NCBI GenBank assembly: GCA_021152595.1
Contig: JAGKVC010000076.1
Coordinates: 1 to 14,228, forward strand
Reading direction: 5' to 3'
DNA from: Clostridia bacterium
Lineage (GTDB): Bacteria; Bacillota; Clostridia; Oscillospirales; Ruminococcaceae
DNA length: 14,228 nucleotides
In this document: one piece after another, positions 1-7,173 of the stretch
Numbering within the stretch: position 1 is the stretch's first letter
Layout: every line of letters starts with the position of its first letter
The notes under the pieces: model-generated
Seen by the model: only the letters and a program-made list of their open reading frames with translations
Told to the model about the DNA's origin: nothing
The model's database searches: none
Made by a program: the position numbers and the translations under genes

Positions 1-54
1 AGTGGGATTCCCAAGGGGCACAGTCCCTTGGGCAGGGTTTGGGACAGCGTCCCA
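1..54. repeat. GC-rich hairpin cluster at window edge
   Basis: Three small inverted repeats lie back to back. TGGGA/TCCCA is at 3-13, CCCAAGGG/CCCTTGGG at 10-17 and 25-32, and TGGGAC/GTCCCA at 40-45 and 49-54. The first two share bases, so they are alternatives. No coding potential is recognisable in 1-112. The look is that of a dispersed intergenic element or the 3' end of a transcript that begins outside the window. The left boundary is cut by the window, so the full element cannot be defined. Confidence 0.4.
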
Positions 55-112
55 TTACAGATCCGCCGGAGGCACCTATAAAAGTCGCTGCTGCCGTGCG
101 GAAAGTGCATGG

Positions 113-153
113 AAAAAGCCGCTGAAATGCGAGTAACAGCGCATTTCAGCGGC
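113..153 (-). terminator. Rho-independent terminator of the GGDEF gene
   Basis: A perfect 14-bp stem (118-131 pairing with 140-153, arms GCCGCTGAAATGCG and its complement) encloses an 8-nt loop. Read on the minus strand it is followed directly by TTTTT (complement of 113-117). It starts 10 bases after the diguanylate cyclase stop codon, which is the expected place for its transcript to end. Confidence 0.9.
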
Positions 154-162
154 ATCATTTCG

Positions 163-1458
163 TTACCGGATGCAGATGCAGTTTCTGCCCGCGTCTTTTG
201 CGGCGTAAAGCGCCCTGTCGGCACGGTCGAACCATGTCTCGAGCGTATCCTTCGGCAGCAGACCGGAGCCGCCGACACTGCATGTGATCGAGCCGACTGT
301 CTCAAATGCGGTTTCGGCAATACATTTCCGGAGCAGCTCCGCGGTTTCGGCGAGCGCATCGCCCTCGAGTCCGTAGACGACGGCAGCGAATTCCTCACCG
401 CCCCAGCGTCCGAAGGCAGCCTTGCGGTCGCCGAGTGCCGCCTGCACGATCTCAGCAAAGCGGATCAGCGTTCTGTCACCGGCAGCATGTCCGAAGCGGT
501 CATTGACGGATTTGAAGTGGTCGATATCGAGAATCAGCAGGGCAGCAGCCGTTCCGTCTTTGCGGCAGGCTTCGATTGCGTTGCAGAGCTCGGTCTCGAT
601 CCGCCCGTGATTGAAGATTCTGGTCATCGGATCGCGCGAGGCAAGCTCCTCGTAATGCCGGATTGCCGCCTGCATACTGACGGTGGTATCGTGAATATTC
701 TGCACCATGTAGACGAAGCGGAAGTCGTTTTCATTGGTGGTATCCATGCGGCCGAAAATCAGCTTCACCCAGATATACACACCGTCGAGATTCTGCATCT
801 GGATATCAAAGGATTCGATATGTCCCGGCGCAAAATGCGTGCGCAGATAGTCCGGATCGGATTTCTTGAGGAATTTCTCCCGATCCTTTTCCAGGAACAT
901 ATTGACGATCATCTGCCGCCATGCGGAATAGCTGATCTCGGGATTCATCGTATCCTCGGAGACCTCGGTCAGCGAGATGCTGCTCGTCGTATCATGCGTC
1001 AGGTCAAAGCACATTGAATAGAGGTAGATATTCTGGATTGTATTGACCTTTTTCAGCGTATCCGTATCATCCTCGCAGTTGCTCGCGTCCAGCTCATCGA
1101 GCAGAATCAGGTTGAAATCCGTGCCCTCGACCGGCTGAATCATCATCTGCACGATATGCGGCGTATCATTGACCAGCAGATTGAGGCGCTTGCTGTTCTT
1201 TCCGGTAAAGCTGCCGAAAATCGGGATAAAGACCTGATAATCCTCGGTAATGCCCTTATCCGACTTGTTGAAATGAAACCAGAGTGCCTGCATCAGCTCC
1301 TTATAGGTTCCGCTTTCGCCGAGCAGCTCCTGAAAGATGCCGCGGCGAACCAGCGTGCGGTAGGAATCGGCATTCTGATCCGCGATCACGAGCGCACCGA
1401 CTGACCTGCCGAGGTAATCGAGCGCCTGCCCGAAAGTGATCTGATCCATATTCTGCAT
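163..1458 (-). CDS. GGDEF-domain diguanylate cyclase with N-terminal sensor region
   Basis: This is a 431-residue cytosolic protein predicted to condense two GTP into cyclic di-GMP. The C-terminal GGDEF domain (about residues 270-431) carries the family signatures in order: DPMTRIFNHGR, LDIDHFKSVNDRFGHAAGD, GRWGGEEF (GGEEF at 353-357) and ADRALYAAKDAGRN. The catalytic motif is therefore intact. The inhibitory RxxD site normally five residues before GGEEF is absent, with Ala at the Asp position. Residues 1-165 are an unrecognised alpha/beta sensor-like region. About 172-258 looks PAS-like (it contains WRQMIVNMFLEKDREKF and GVYIWVKLIFG), an inference from pattern only. No transmembrane segment is seen. 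The ATG at 1458 is chosen because AAAAAGGA lies 9 bases upstream. A GTG at 1512 would add 18 unlikely residues and has no properly spaced ribosome binding site. It is a single-gene unit with its own promoter and terminator, divergent from prfA. The signal it senses is unknown. Confidence 0.9.
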   Translation of the reverse strand: MQNMDQITFGQALDYLGRSVGALVIADQNADSYRTLVRRGIFQELLGESGTYKELMQALWFHFNKSDKGITEDYQVFIPIFGSFTGKNSKRLNLLVNDTPHIVQMMIQPVEGTDFNLILLDELDASNCEDDTDTLKKVNTIQNIYLYSMCFDLTHDTTSSISLTEVSEDTMNPEISYSAWRQMIVNMFLEKDREKFLKKSDPDYLRTHFAPGHIESFDIQMQNLDGVYIWVKLIFGRMDTTNENDFRFVYMVQNIHDTTVSMQAAIRHYEELASRDPMTRIFNHGRIETELCNAIEACRKDGTAAALLILDIDHFKSVNDRFGHAAGDRTLIRFAEIVQAALGDRKAAFGRWGGEEFAAVVYGLEGDALAETAELLRKCIAETAFETVGSITCSVGGSGLLPKDTLETWFDRADRALYAAKDAGRNCICIR

Positions 1459-1529
1459 ACTGCACCATCCTTTTTGTCTTGTGGAAGGCATGACCGCTGC
1501 CATGTTCTCCACGCAGTTTCGTTATCAAT

Positions 1530-1558
1530 ATTATAGCACATTGCACAGAATATTTCAA
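1530..1558 (-). promoter_or_regulatory. Sigma-A promoter of the GGDEF gene
   Basis: On the minus strand TTGAAA (1553-1558) and a perfect TATAAT (1530-1535) are separated by 17 bases. A TG one base before the -10 makes it an extended -10. The predicted transcript starts near 1523 and leaves a leader of about 65 bases before the ATG at 1458. Confidence 0.85.
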
Positions 1559-1635
1559 GAACAAATTGTGAATAAATTAAAAATAGCTTAATATTTTGGG
1601 ATTTTTGTGCATTCTGCCGCGATGTCATGAGGGGC

Positions 1636-1664
1636 TTGCTGTTTTCGGGAAAACGTGATATAAT
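1636..1664 (+). promoter_or_regulatory. Sigma-A promoter of the prfA operon
   Basis: TTGCTG (1636-1641), a 17-base spacer and a perfect TATAAT (1659-1664) preceded by TG-A (extended -10) are present. The start is expected near 1671. A transcript beginning there leaves almost no leader for the ATG at 1673, which supports the downstream start at 1700 for prfA. Confidence 0.85.
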
Positions 1665-1699
1665 AAATCTGTATGTGCCTGCATGAAAGGATGAAACGA

Positions 1700-2779
1700 A
1701 TGCAGAATGAAGAACAGCTCCGGCGTGCGGAGCAGAAATATGATGAGCTGACCGAGCGGCTTCAGGACGGCAGCATCGCGGCGGATCCGGCAAAGCTCGC
1801 TTCTCTCATGAAGGAATATAAGCAGCTTACGCCGGTTGTGGAGGCATACCGCAGCTATACAGCCTGCCGGAATACGGTCGCGGAGCTGGATGCACTGCTT
1901 GCCGATCCGGAGACCGATGCCGAATTCCGCAGCATGGCGCAGGAGGAGCGGCTCAATGAGACCGCAAAACTCGCTGCGCTGGAAACCGAAATTCAAAAGC
2001 TGTTGATGCCTGAGAATGAAGCCGACAGCCGCAATGTGATCGTCGAGATCCGCAGCGGTGCCGGCGGCGAGGAGGCGGCGCTCTTTGCGCATTCGCTGCA
2101 CCGGATGTATTCGATGTATGCGGAGCGGCAGGGCTGGCAGCAGACCGTCATGAACCTCAGCGAGACCGAGCTCGGCGGCACAAAGGAAGTGACCTTCTCG
2201 CTCTCGGGCGACCATGTCTATGCGAAGATGAAATTCGAGAGCGGCGTTCACCGCGTTCAGCGCGTGCCGGAGACCGAATCACAGGGCAGGGTACACACCT
2301 CGACCGTGACCGTCGCCGTTTTGCAGGAGGTCGAGGATGTCGAGCTGGAGCTGAACCCGAATGATCTGCGGATTGATGTATTCCGCTCGAGCGGCGCAGG
2401 CGGTCAGCATATCAACAAGACATCGTCTGCGATCCGCGTGACGCATATCCCGACCGGCATGGTCGTCGAGTGTCAGGATGAGCGTTCGCAGTATAAAAAC
2501 AAGGACAGAGCGCTTGCGGTTCTGCGTGCGCGGCTCTATGCAAAGGCGCAGGCGGAGCAGGATGCACAGGTCGCTGCGGAGCGCCGCGGACAGGTCGGCT
2601 CCGGTGACCGCTCGGAGAAGATCCGCACCTATAATTTTCCGCAGTCGCGCCTGACCGATCACCGCATCGGCTTCTCGCTCTACCGCCTCGATGATGTCAT
2701 GAACGGCGACCTTGATGCGGTCTTTGATGCGCTGACGCAGGCGGAGCAGGCGGAGAAGCTCTCCGGCGGCGCAGAATAA
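1700..2779 (+). CDS. prfA: Peptide chain release factor 1 (RF1)
   Basis: RF1 recognises UAA and UAG stop codons in the ribosomal A site and triggers hydrolysis of peptidyl-tRNA. The 359-residue product matches the usual family length (about 355-360). Visible markers are the acidic GAGGEEAALFA stretch, the codon-recognition PxT tripeptide as PET (RVPETESQGR, about residues 190-192) and the GGQ catalytic motif (SSGAGGQHINKT, GGQ about 234-236). The basic C-terminal segment GSGDRSEKIRTYNFPQSRLTDHR is also visible. PxT in place of SPF separates it from RF2. The ATG at 1700 is chosen because AAAGGA lies 8 bases upstream; an in-frame ATG at 1673 sits at the predicted transcription start and the one at 1691 overlaps the ribosome binding site. 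It is the first gene of a four-gene rightward operon. The usual downstream partner prmC, which methylates the GGQ glutamine, is not present here. Confidence 0.97.
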   Translation: MQNEEQLRRAEQKYDELTERLQDGSIAADPAKLASLMKEYKQLTPVVEAYRSYTACRNTVAELDALLADPETDAEFRSMAQEERLNETAKLAALETEIQKLLMPENEADSRNVIVEIRSGAGGEEAALFAHSLHRMYSMYAERQGWQQTVMNLSETELGGTKEVTFSLSGDHVYAKMKFESGVHRVQRVPETESQGRVHTSTVTVAVLQEVEDVELELNPNDLRIDVFRSSGAGGQHINKTSSAIRVTHIPTGMVVECQDERSQYKNKDRALAVLRARLYAKAQAEQDAQVAAERRGQVGSGDRSEKIRTYNFPQSRLTDHRIGFSLYRLDDVMNGDLDAVFDALTQAEQAEKLSGGAE

Positions 2780-2821
2780 AAATGCGCACATAAAAATATC
2801 AGAATACAGAGGTGAACGCAC

Positions 2822-3262
2822 ATGCTGTCAAAGCCGGAAAACGGATGGACTGTTTTTTCGCTGGGGGATTTTCAGGCGGAGGTCAGCTATCTGGTCGATA
2901 TCCCGTTCGACTGGCTGATTTCCTGTAAAAACGCACTGAAGCACAATATTCCCCTTTCGTTTTTTCTGGAGCTGGAGGGAGAAACCTGCCTCCTGACTTC
3001 ATACGGATATGATACGCATATTATCATCAATCGCCGTGATGGCGGATATCAGCTCAAAACCGTTCGCAATGTCAATTTCATGGATGTATCCGATATGCTG
3101 CTGAAAGACATCAGGCTGTATTTTGACGACTGGGTGACATGGTACGATTTTGAACAGACAGAAGCCGATTTTGCACGCAGACGGGCAGCGCTGAAAGCCT
3201 TGATCGAGGAAACAGAAACGTACCTCGATGCCTGCGCGAAACGGTACAACAAGCAATTCTGA
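2822..3262 (+). CDS. Uncharacterised 146-residue protein
   Basis: The protein is not recognised. The 146 residues carry no signal peptide, transmembrane helix or known catalytic motif. The first ~85 residues look like mixed alpha/beta with many hydrophobic and aromatic positions (FDWLISCKNAL, PLSFFLELEGETCLLTSYGY). The C-terminal third is a charged, probably helical segment (FARRRAALKALIEETETYLDACAKRY). GAGGTG 6 bases before the ATG is a good ribosome binding site. It begins 42 bases after prfA and ends 19 bases before the hydrolase start, so it is probably co-transcribed with both. A small immunity-like or regulatory protein is possible, but nothing in the sequence decides this. Confidence 0.75.
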   Translation: MLSKPENGWTVFSLGDFQAEVSYLVDIPFDWLISCKNALKHNIPLSFFLELEGETCLLTSYGYDTHIIINRRDGGYQLKTVRNVNFMDVSDMLLKDIRLYFDDWVTWYDFEQTEADFARRRAALKALIEETETYLDACAKRYNKQF

Positions 3263-3281
3263 GAACAGGTTTCATGACAGA

Positions 3282-4052
3282 ATGCGTGATATGGTGAAGT
3301 ATGAAGAATACGGCGGCAGAAATCAGAGAACCGTGATGCTGCTGCACGGCGGCGGTCTGGCACCGTGGAATTACCGGAAAGCGGCTGAGATGCTGCAAAG
3401 CGACTTTCGCGTGATCTTGCCGGTACTGGACGGTCACGCAGGCAGCGACTGCCATTTTACAACGATAGAAAGCAACGCCGCGGAGATGATTGCGTTTATC
3501 CGTGAAAATCTTGGCGGAACGGTCGAACTGCTCGGCGGATTGTCGCTCGGCGGTCAGATTCTGCTGGAGATGCTTTCGCAGCAGGGGGATATCTGCCGGC
3601 ATGCACTGATTGAAAGTGCAATGGTCATCCCTGCAAAGCTGACACATGCGCTTGCTGCGCCTGCGTTCGGGTGCAGCTATCCGCTGATCCGGCAGAAATG
3701 GTTTGCGAAATTACAGTTCCGGCAGCTTCGGATGGATGCAGATTATTTCGCGGATTATTACCGCGATACCTGCGCGGTTGAAAAAGCGGATATGATCGCG
3801 TTTATGAAAGCGAATACATCGTATCAGCTGAAAAAATCCGCCGGAAATTGCTCGGCGGATGTACATATTTATTACGGTGAAAAGGAAAGTTCCGGCATCC
3901 GGCACTCTGCGGCTTGCATACACAGCGCGTTGCCGGAGAGTATATTGACGGAACTGCCCGGCATGTATCACGGAGATTTTTCGATCAATCATCCGGAGAT
4001 GTATGTCAGGGCGATTCGTGAAATTTGCGGGGATTGCCCGCGAAAGGACTGA
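3282..4052 (+). CDS. Alpha/beta hydrolase family protein
   Basis: This is a predicted serine hydrolase of about 256 residues with the alpha/beta fold. The oxyanion-hole segment is LLHGGG (20-25), the nucleophile elbow is GGLSLGG with Ser88, and the probable catalytic histidine is His230 (GMYHGDFS). The acidic triad member is not obvious: the region after strand 7 reads IYYGEKESS, where an Asp is more usual, so Glu may serve or the acid lies elsewhere. The substrate is unknown. There is no signal peptide, so it is cytosolic. The start is uncertain. ATG 3282 has a weak AGGT 11 bases upstream, while ATG 3291 (MVKYEEYG) fits the usual family N-terminus; translation may be coupled to the preceding gene. 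Its last codons contain the ribosome binding site of the next gene. Confidence 0.85.
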   Translation: MRDMVKYEEYGGRNQRTVMLLHGGGLAPWNYRKAAEMLQSDFRVILPVLDGHAGSDCHFTTIESNAAEMIAFIRENLGGTVELLGGLSLGGQILLEMLSQQGDICRHALIESAMVIPAKLTHALAAPAFGCSYPLIRQKWFAKLQFRQLRMDADYFADYYRDTCAVEKADMIAFMKANTSYQLKKSAGNCSADVHIYYGEKESSGIRHSAACIHSALPESILTELPGMYHGDFSINHPEMYVRAIREICGDCPRKD

Positions 4053-4058
4053 TACCAC

Positions 4059-5075
4059 TTGAAAACCAAGCTGTTACAGGAAAATGAGATCGAAGAAGCC
4101 GCGGCTCTGATCCGGCAGGGAGAGCCGGTCGGGATGCCGACGGAAACGGTTTACGGGCTTGCCTGCGATGCCGGAAATCCCGATGCGGTGCGCAAGGTCT
4201 TTGCGGCAAAGGGCAGACCTGCGGACAATCCGCTGATCGTACATATTGCGGATATCGCGGACTGGGCGCCGCTTGTCAGGGAGATTCCGCCGCTGGCGCA
4301 GAAGCTCGCGGAGAAATTCTGGCCCGGCCCGCTGACGATCATTCTGCCGCGCACGGAGCGTGTCCCTGCGGTGACGGCAGGCGGCCTTGATTCGGTCGGC
4401 GTGCGGTTTCCGGCGCATCCGGTGGCGCAGGCATTTATCAAAGCGAGCGGTGTCCCGATCGCGGCACCCTCGGGCAACCGTTCCGGCAGTCCGAGCCCGA
4501 CGACCTCTGCGCATATGATGCAGGATATGGACGGGCGCATTCCGGCGATTGTCGAGGGCGGAAGCTGTCTCTGCGGCGTGGAATCGACGGTGATTGTCCT
4601 CGATGATGCGGAGACGGTCCGCGTGCTGCGTCCGGGATTTGTCACGCCGGAGCAGCTTCAGACGGTTGCAAAGCGCGTGATCGTCGATGATGCGGTGCTG
4701 GCGCAGATTTCGCCGGATACGGTCGTGCGCTCACCGGGCATGAAGTACAAGCACTACGCCCCGAATGCACAGGTGACGCTTGTGCAGGGCGACAGCGCAG
4801 CATTTCTGCGGTATATGCAGCCGCGGATTGCGGAGGGCGTCTGTGCGCTGGTGTTCGATTCGGATGCGGAAGCCTGCAAGGCGCTGGGGATTCCGTACAA
4901 GACCTACGGCGATACGGATGAAGCGCGTGCGGCGGCGTTTTTTGCGGCGCTGCGGGATGCCGATGCCGCACATATTACGCATCTCTATGTCCGTGCGCCG
5001 CGGACAGACGGTGTCGGACTTGCGGTCTATAACCGGCTGATCCGTGCCGCAGGCTATGACGTCGAGCAGGCATAA
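4059..5075 (+). CDS. L-threonylcarbamoyladenylate synthase, Sua5 type
   Basis: The enzyme makes threonylcarbamoyl-AMP from threonine, bicarbonate and ATP, the first step of the t6A37 modification of ANN-decoding tRNAs. The 338 residues give the two-domain Sua5/YwlC form. The N-terminal YrdC domain (about 1-200) has MPTETVYGLACDA, KGRPADNPL (KGR at 51-53), APSGNRSGSPSPTT (SGN at 138-140) and GVESTVI. A linker motif SPGMKYKHYAP follows at about 225-235, then a C-terminal Sua5 domain. The start is TTG at 4059, supported by AAAGGA 10 bases upstream inside the end of the hydrolase gene. Only 6 bases separate the two genes, so they are surely co-transcribed. Clustering of prfA and this gene is also known from Bacillus subtilis (prfA ... 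ywlC), which supports a translation-fidelity operon. Confidence 0.95.
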   Translation: MKTKLLQENEIEEAAALIRQGEPVGMPTETVYGLACDAGNPDAVRKVFAAKGRPADNPLIVHIADIADWAPLVREIPPLAQKLAEKFWPGPLTIILPRTERVPAVTAGGLDSVGVRFPAHPVAQAFIKASGVPIAAPSGNRSGSPSPTTSAHMMQDMDGRIPAIVEGGSCLCGVESTVIVLDDAETVRVLRPGFVTPEQLQTVAKRVIVDDAVLAQISPDTVVRSPGMKYKHYAPNAQVTLVQGDSAAFLRYMQPRIAEGVCALVFDSDAEACKALGIPYKTYGDTDEARAAAFFAALRDADAAHITHLYVRAPRTDGVGLAVYNRLIRAAGYDVEQA

Positions 5076-5117
5076 AAAGCAGCAGGCGCCGGAGCCCTCT
5101 GTCCCGGAGCCTGCTGC
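5074..5117 (-). terminator. Terminator between convergent units (T-run on minus strand)
   Basis: The stem GCAGCAGGC/GCCTGCTGC (5079-5087 with 5109-5117) continues through one mismatch into CCGG/CCGG. On the minus strand it is followed by TTTTT (complement of 5074-5078), so it ends leftward transcripts from the dockerin genes. It overlaps the Sua5 stop codon. On the plus strand the stem is not followed by T residues, so any rightward function would be weaker. Confidence 0.7.
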
Positions 5118-5152
5118 AAGGCGAAGTCTGAATGATTTGGATGCATAGGGGA

Positions 5153-5193
5153 GTATGCTGAGACCTGCTCCCGTACAGCCGGTCTCAGCATAC
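5153..5193. other. Perfect 13-bp hairpin in convergent intergenic region
   Basis: The arms at 5153-5165 and 5181-5193 (GTATGCTGAGACC and its complement) are perfectly paired around a 15-base loop. Neither side has a T-run, so it is not a classical intrinsic terminator on either strand. It lies between the Sua5 and dockerin stop codons, where it could protect the 3' end of either transcript or bind a protein as a dyad. Confidence 0.6.
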
Positions 5194-5221
5194 CTGTCAG
5201 GGAGAAGTGTGAGCGGCGGTA

Positions 5222-6115
5222 TTATCTGACCGTCACCGCGCCGCTTCTTGCGGTATACTGATAAGCGTTGGGTGTAATTGTCTGGTCGGGACTGGTTTCT
5301 GAATTGTTGAACATGGTCGCTGCCGGATCAACGGCGAGACAAAAGCGGTCGCCGGATTTTGCGTTCTCCGGAATCGTATAGCTGAATTCTGCGGCGATAC
5401 ATCCCTCCGGTGCGACACGTTCCCGGTATTCTCCGGCGTTGATCGTGCCGGTGTTTTCACCGAAAAACGGATTGCTCTGAAAGTCATAGAGCTCGGAATC
5501 CCAGCCGAGCGTTTCGTCGATGCCGGTCGTGACGTCCACGGGCTTCAGTGCCGGATCATGCGCGACGGTGACCATATATCCGACCAGCGTCGGCTGACCG
5601 TAGATATAAACCGGAACGGTGACGGTTTCACCGGCTTTTCCGGAGACTGAGCCGATCTCGAGATAGAGACCGCGCTGTGCAAACGGTCTGGTATTGGGGA
5701 TCATCTGCCCGAAGAACGGGAGATCCTCCTCGCGCTCGCTGATGGATTCTTCCAGAAGGTCGAAGCCCTCCTCATAGAAAACCTTGCAGTCGTCATGCCA
5801 GAGCGGCTGACCGCCTGCGAGCGTTCTGCAATAGTATTTCAGAATTTCGTTTGCATCGTCCGCACCGATTTTGCTGTCGCGGTTGAGATCGGCGGCAGCG
5901 GTTTCCTTTGTGGCGGCGCAGTCTGCATTTCCTGCGAGTGCGCGTACATAGAGCTGTAAGGCAGCCTGTGCATCCGTCAGATTGACGGTTCCGTCACGGT
6001 TGAAGTCGCCGAGCGTATAGGCTTCGGCTGCGGCGGAGGCAGGGAGCAGACTGCACATGCTCAGTACGGCAGCCGATGCGCAGAGCGCCGCAGTAAAGCG
6101 GAATATGTGTTTCAC
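5222..6115 (-). CDS. Secreted N-terminal dockerin / C-terminal cohesin-like protein (paralogue 1)
   Basis: The 297-residue exported protein starts with a signal peptide (hydrophobic core about 6-24, cleavage probably after ASA or AAA near 28-30). A type I dockerin follows at about 36-100 with two calcium loops, DFNRDGTVNLTD (37-48) and DLNRDSKIGADD (76-87); the liganding positions 1, 3, 5, 9 and 12 are acceptable in both. After the conserved tail TLAGGQPLW and a variable linker (110-148), residues ~149-297 form a cohesin-like beta domain with SGKAGETVTVPVYIYG, EFSYTIPENAKSGD and a terminal GAVTV strand. Dockerins bind cohesins of scaffoldin proteins, so the protein may be an adaptor carrying both halves of the interaction; an N-terminal dockerin is less usual than a C-terminal one. 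The GTG start at 6115 is chosen for AAGGAG 9 bases upstream and because it gives a clean signal peptide. It is the second gene of a leftward pair, 86 bases after its paralogue. Confidence 0.88.
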   Translation of the reverse strand: MKHIFRFTAALCASAAVLSMCSLLPASAAAEAYTLGDFNRDGTVNLTDAQAALQLYVRALAGNADCAATKETAAADLNRDSKIGADDANEILKYYCRTLAGGQPLWHDDCKVFYEEGFDLLEESISEREEDLPFFGQMIPNTRPFAQRGLYLEIGSVSGKAGETVTVPVYIYGQPTLVGYMVTVAHDPALKPVDVTTGIDETLGWDSELYDFQSNPFFGENTGTINAGEYRERVAPEGCIAAEFSYTIPENAKSGDRFCLAVDPAATMFNNSETSPDQTITPNAYQYTARSGAVTVR

Positions 6116-6144
6116 AGAGGATCTCTCCTTCTCGCATGAAGTAT

Positions 6145-6186
6145 CACAGGCGCGGTGCGGCGGTACATTCCGCACCGCTTCCTGTG
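6145..6186 (-). other. Hairpin element, copy 1, in leader of dockerin paralogue 1
   Basis: The stem GCGGTGCGG/CCGCACCGC (6152-6160 with 6170-6178) surrounds the 9-base loop CGGTACATT. A second stem CACAGG/CCTGTG (6145-6150 with 6181-6186) closes it outside. It lies in the 86-base gap between the two dockerin genes. No T-run follows on the minus strand. It is nearly identical to the element at 7249-7277, which suggests a conserved leader structure or a duplicated module, not a chance hairpin. Confidence 0.7.
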
Positions 6187-6201
6187 TTTCAGATTGCTGA
6201 C

Positions 6202-7173
6202 TTATTTGACCGTCACAACGCCGTCCAGCGCGGTATACTGGTATGCGCCGTTTTCAATGATCTCGGTGTCGCTTGCTTTGACGAAGGTGCAGTCGCTGCT
6301 GACGAACTTTGTCCAGCTCTGATCGAGTGTGAGTGCATAGTGGTCGCCAGACTTTGCATCCTCCGGAATCTGATAGGTGAATTCCGCGATCACGAAGCCG
6401 TCTGCGAGCGAGACATTGTATGCCTGTGCAGCGACGATGATGCCGAGATTCTCCTCTGCCTTCGGATTGCACTCCGGATGGCTGTTCGGATTCCAGCCCG
6501 GCTGCTCGTCGATCTTGGAATCAATCTCAAGCAGCTCGAGCGGCAGATCGTGGGAGAGCGAAAGCTGGAAGCCTGCAAGATCCGGAACGCCTGCGATATA
6601 GACAGGAACCGTGACAGTCTCGCCTGCCTTGCCGGACGCGCAGCCGACCTCAAGATACATGCCGCGCAGTGCAAAGGTCTGATTCCGCATGACCGGATCG
6701 CCGTTTTCATCCAGCAGCTTCTCGTAGACCGGGATATTCGTGATGACCTCGCCGTTTTCGTCATAGACCGGTTCTTCACCGACCTGAACCATAACCGGAA
6801 CCGGTGCAAAGTCGTTGCCGTTCTGATAAGAGACCTTGCGGTATTCCGCCCAGAGCGGCTGACCGCCTGCGAGCGTCTGGCAGTAGTAATTGAGGATAGC
6901 GGTTGCGTCCTCGAGACCGATTTCGCCGTCCATGTTGATATCAGCGGCTTCATTTTCAGTTGTAACTGCGCTTTCTGCATTGCCTGCAATGGTGCTGACA
7001 TAGAACTGGAGCGTTGCCTGTGCGTCCGCGACATCGACAGTCATATCCTTGTTCATGTCGCCCATGATCCGCATGGATGCAGCAGATTCTGCGGATGCCG
7101 GAAGCATACTGCCCATGCTCAGTGCGATTGCAGCTGCACTGATAGTTCCAAGCAGTCTGATAGATTTTTTCAT
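6202..7173 (-). CDS. Secreted N-terminal dockerin / C-terminal cohesin-like protein (paralogue 2)
   Basis: A signal peptide (MKKSIRLLG then a hydrophobic core, cleavage near ASA 26-28) precedes a type I dockerin at about 38-102. Its loops are DMNKDMTVDVAD (39-50) and DINMDGEIGLED (78-89). The tail TLAGGQPLW is identical to that of paralogue 1. The linker (about 110-168) is longer than in paralogue 1 and holds two related segments, YDENGEV and LDENGDPV. The cohesin-like domain (~169-323) has SGKAGETVTVPVYIAG, EFTYQIPEDAKSGD and a terminal GVVTV strand. Length is 323 residues. The ATG at 7173 has AAGGAG 8 bases upstream; longer in-frame extensions to 7419 run through palindromic intergenic DNA and would bury the signal peptide. 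It is the first gene of the leftward pair, divergent from the sigma/anti-sigma genes. The likely role is cell-surface or cellulosome assembly; the binding partner is not determinable here. Confidence 0.9.
   Translation of the reverse strand: MKKSIRLLGTISAAAIALSMGSMLPASAESAASMRIMGDMNKDMTVDVADAQATLQFYVSTIAGNAESAVTTENEAADINMDGEIGLEDATAILNYYCQTLAGGQPLWAEYRKVSYQNGNDFAPVPVMVQVGEEPVYDENGEVITNIPVYEKLLDENGDPVMRNQTFALRGMYLEVGCASGKAGETVTVPVYIAGVPDLAGFQLSLSHDLPLELLEIDSKIDEQPGWNPNSHPECNPKAEENLGIIVAAQAYNVSLADGFVIAEFTYQIPEDAKSGDHYALTLDQSWTKFVSSDCTFVKASDTEIIENGAYQYTALDGVVTVK

Noticed and set aside
109..1017. 302-codon plus-strand open frame
   Set aside because: It is antisense to the GGDEF gene, whose motifs, promoter, ribosome binding site and terminator are all clear.
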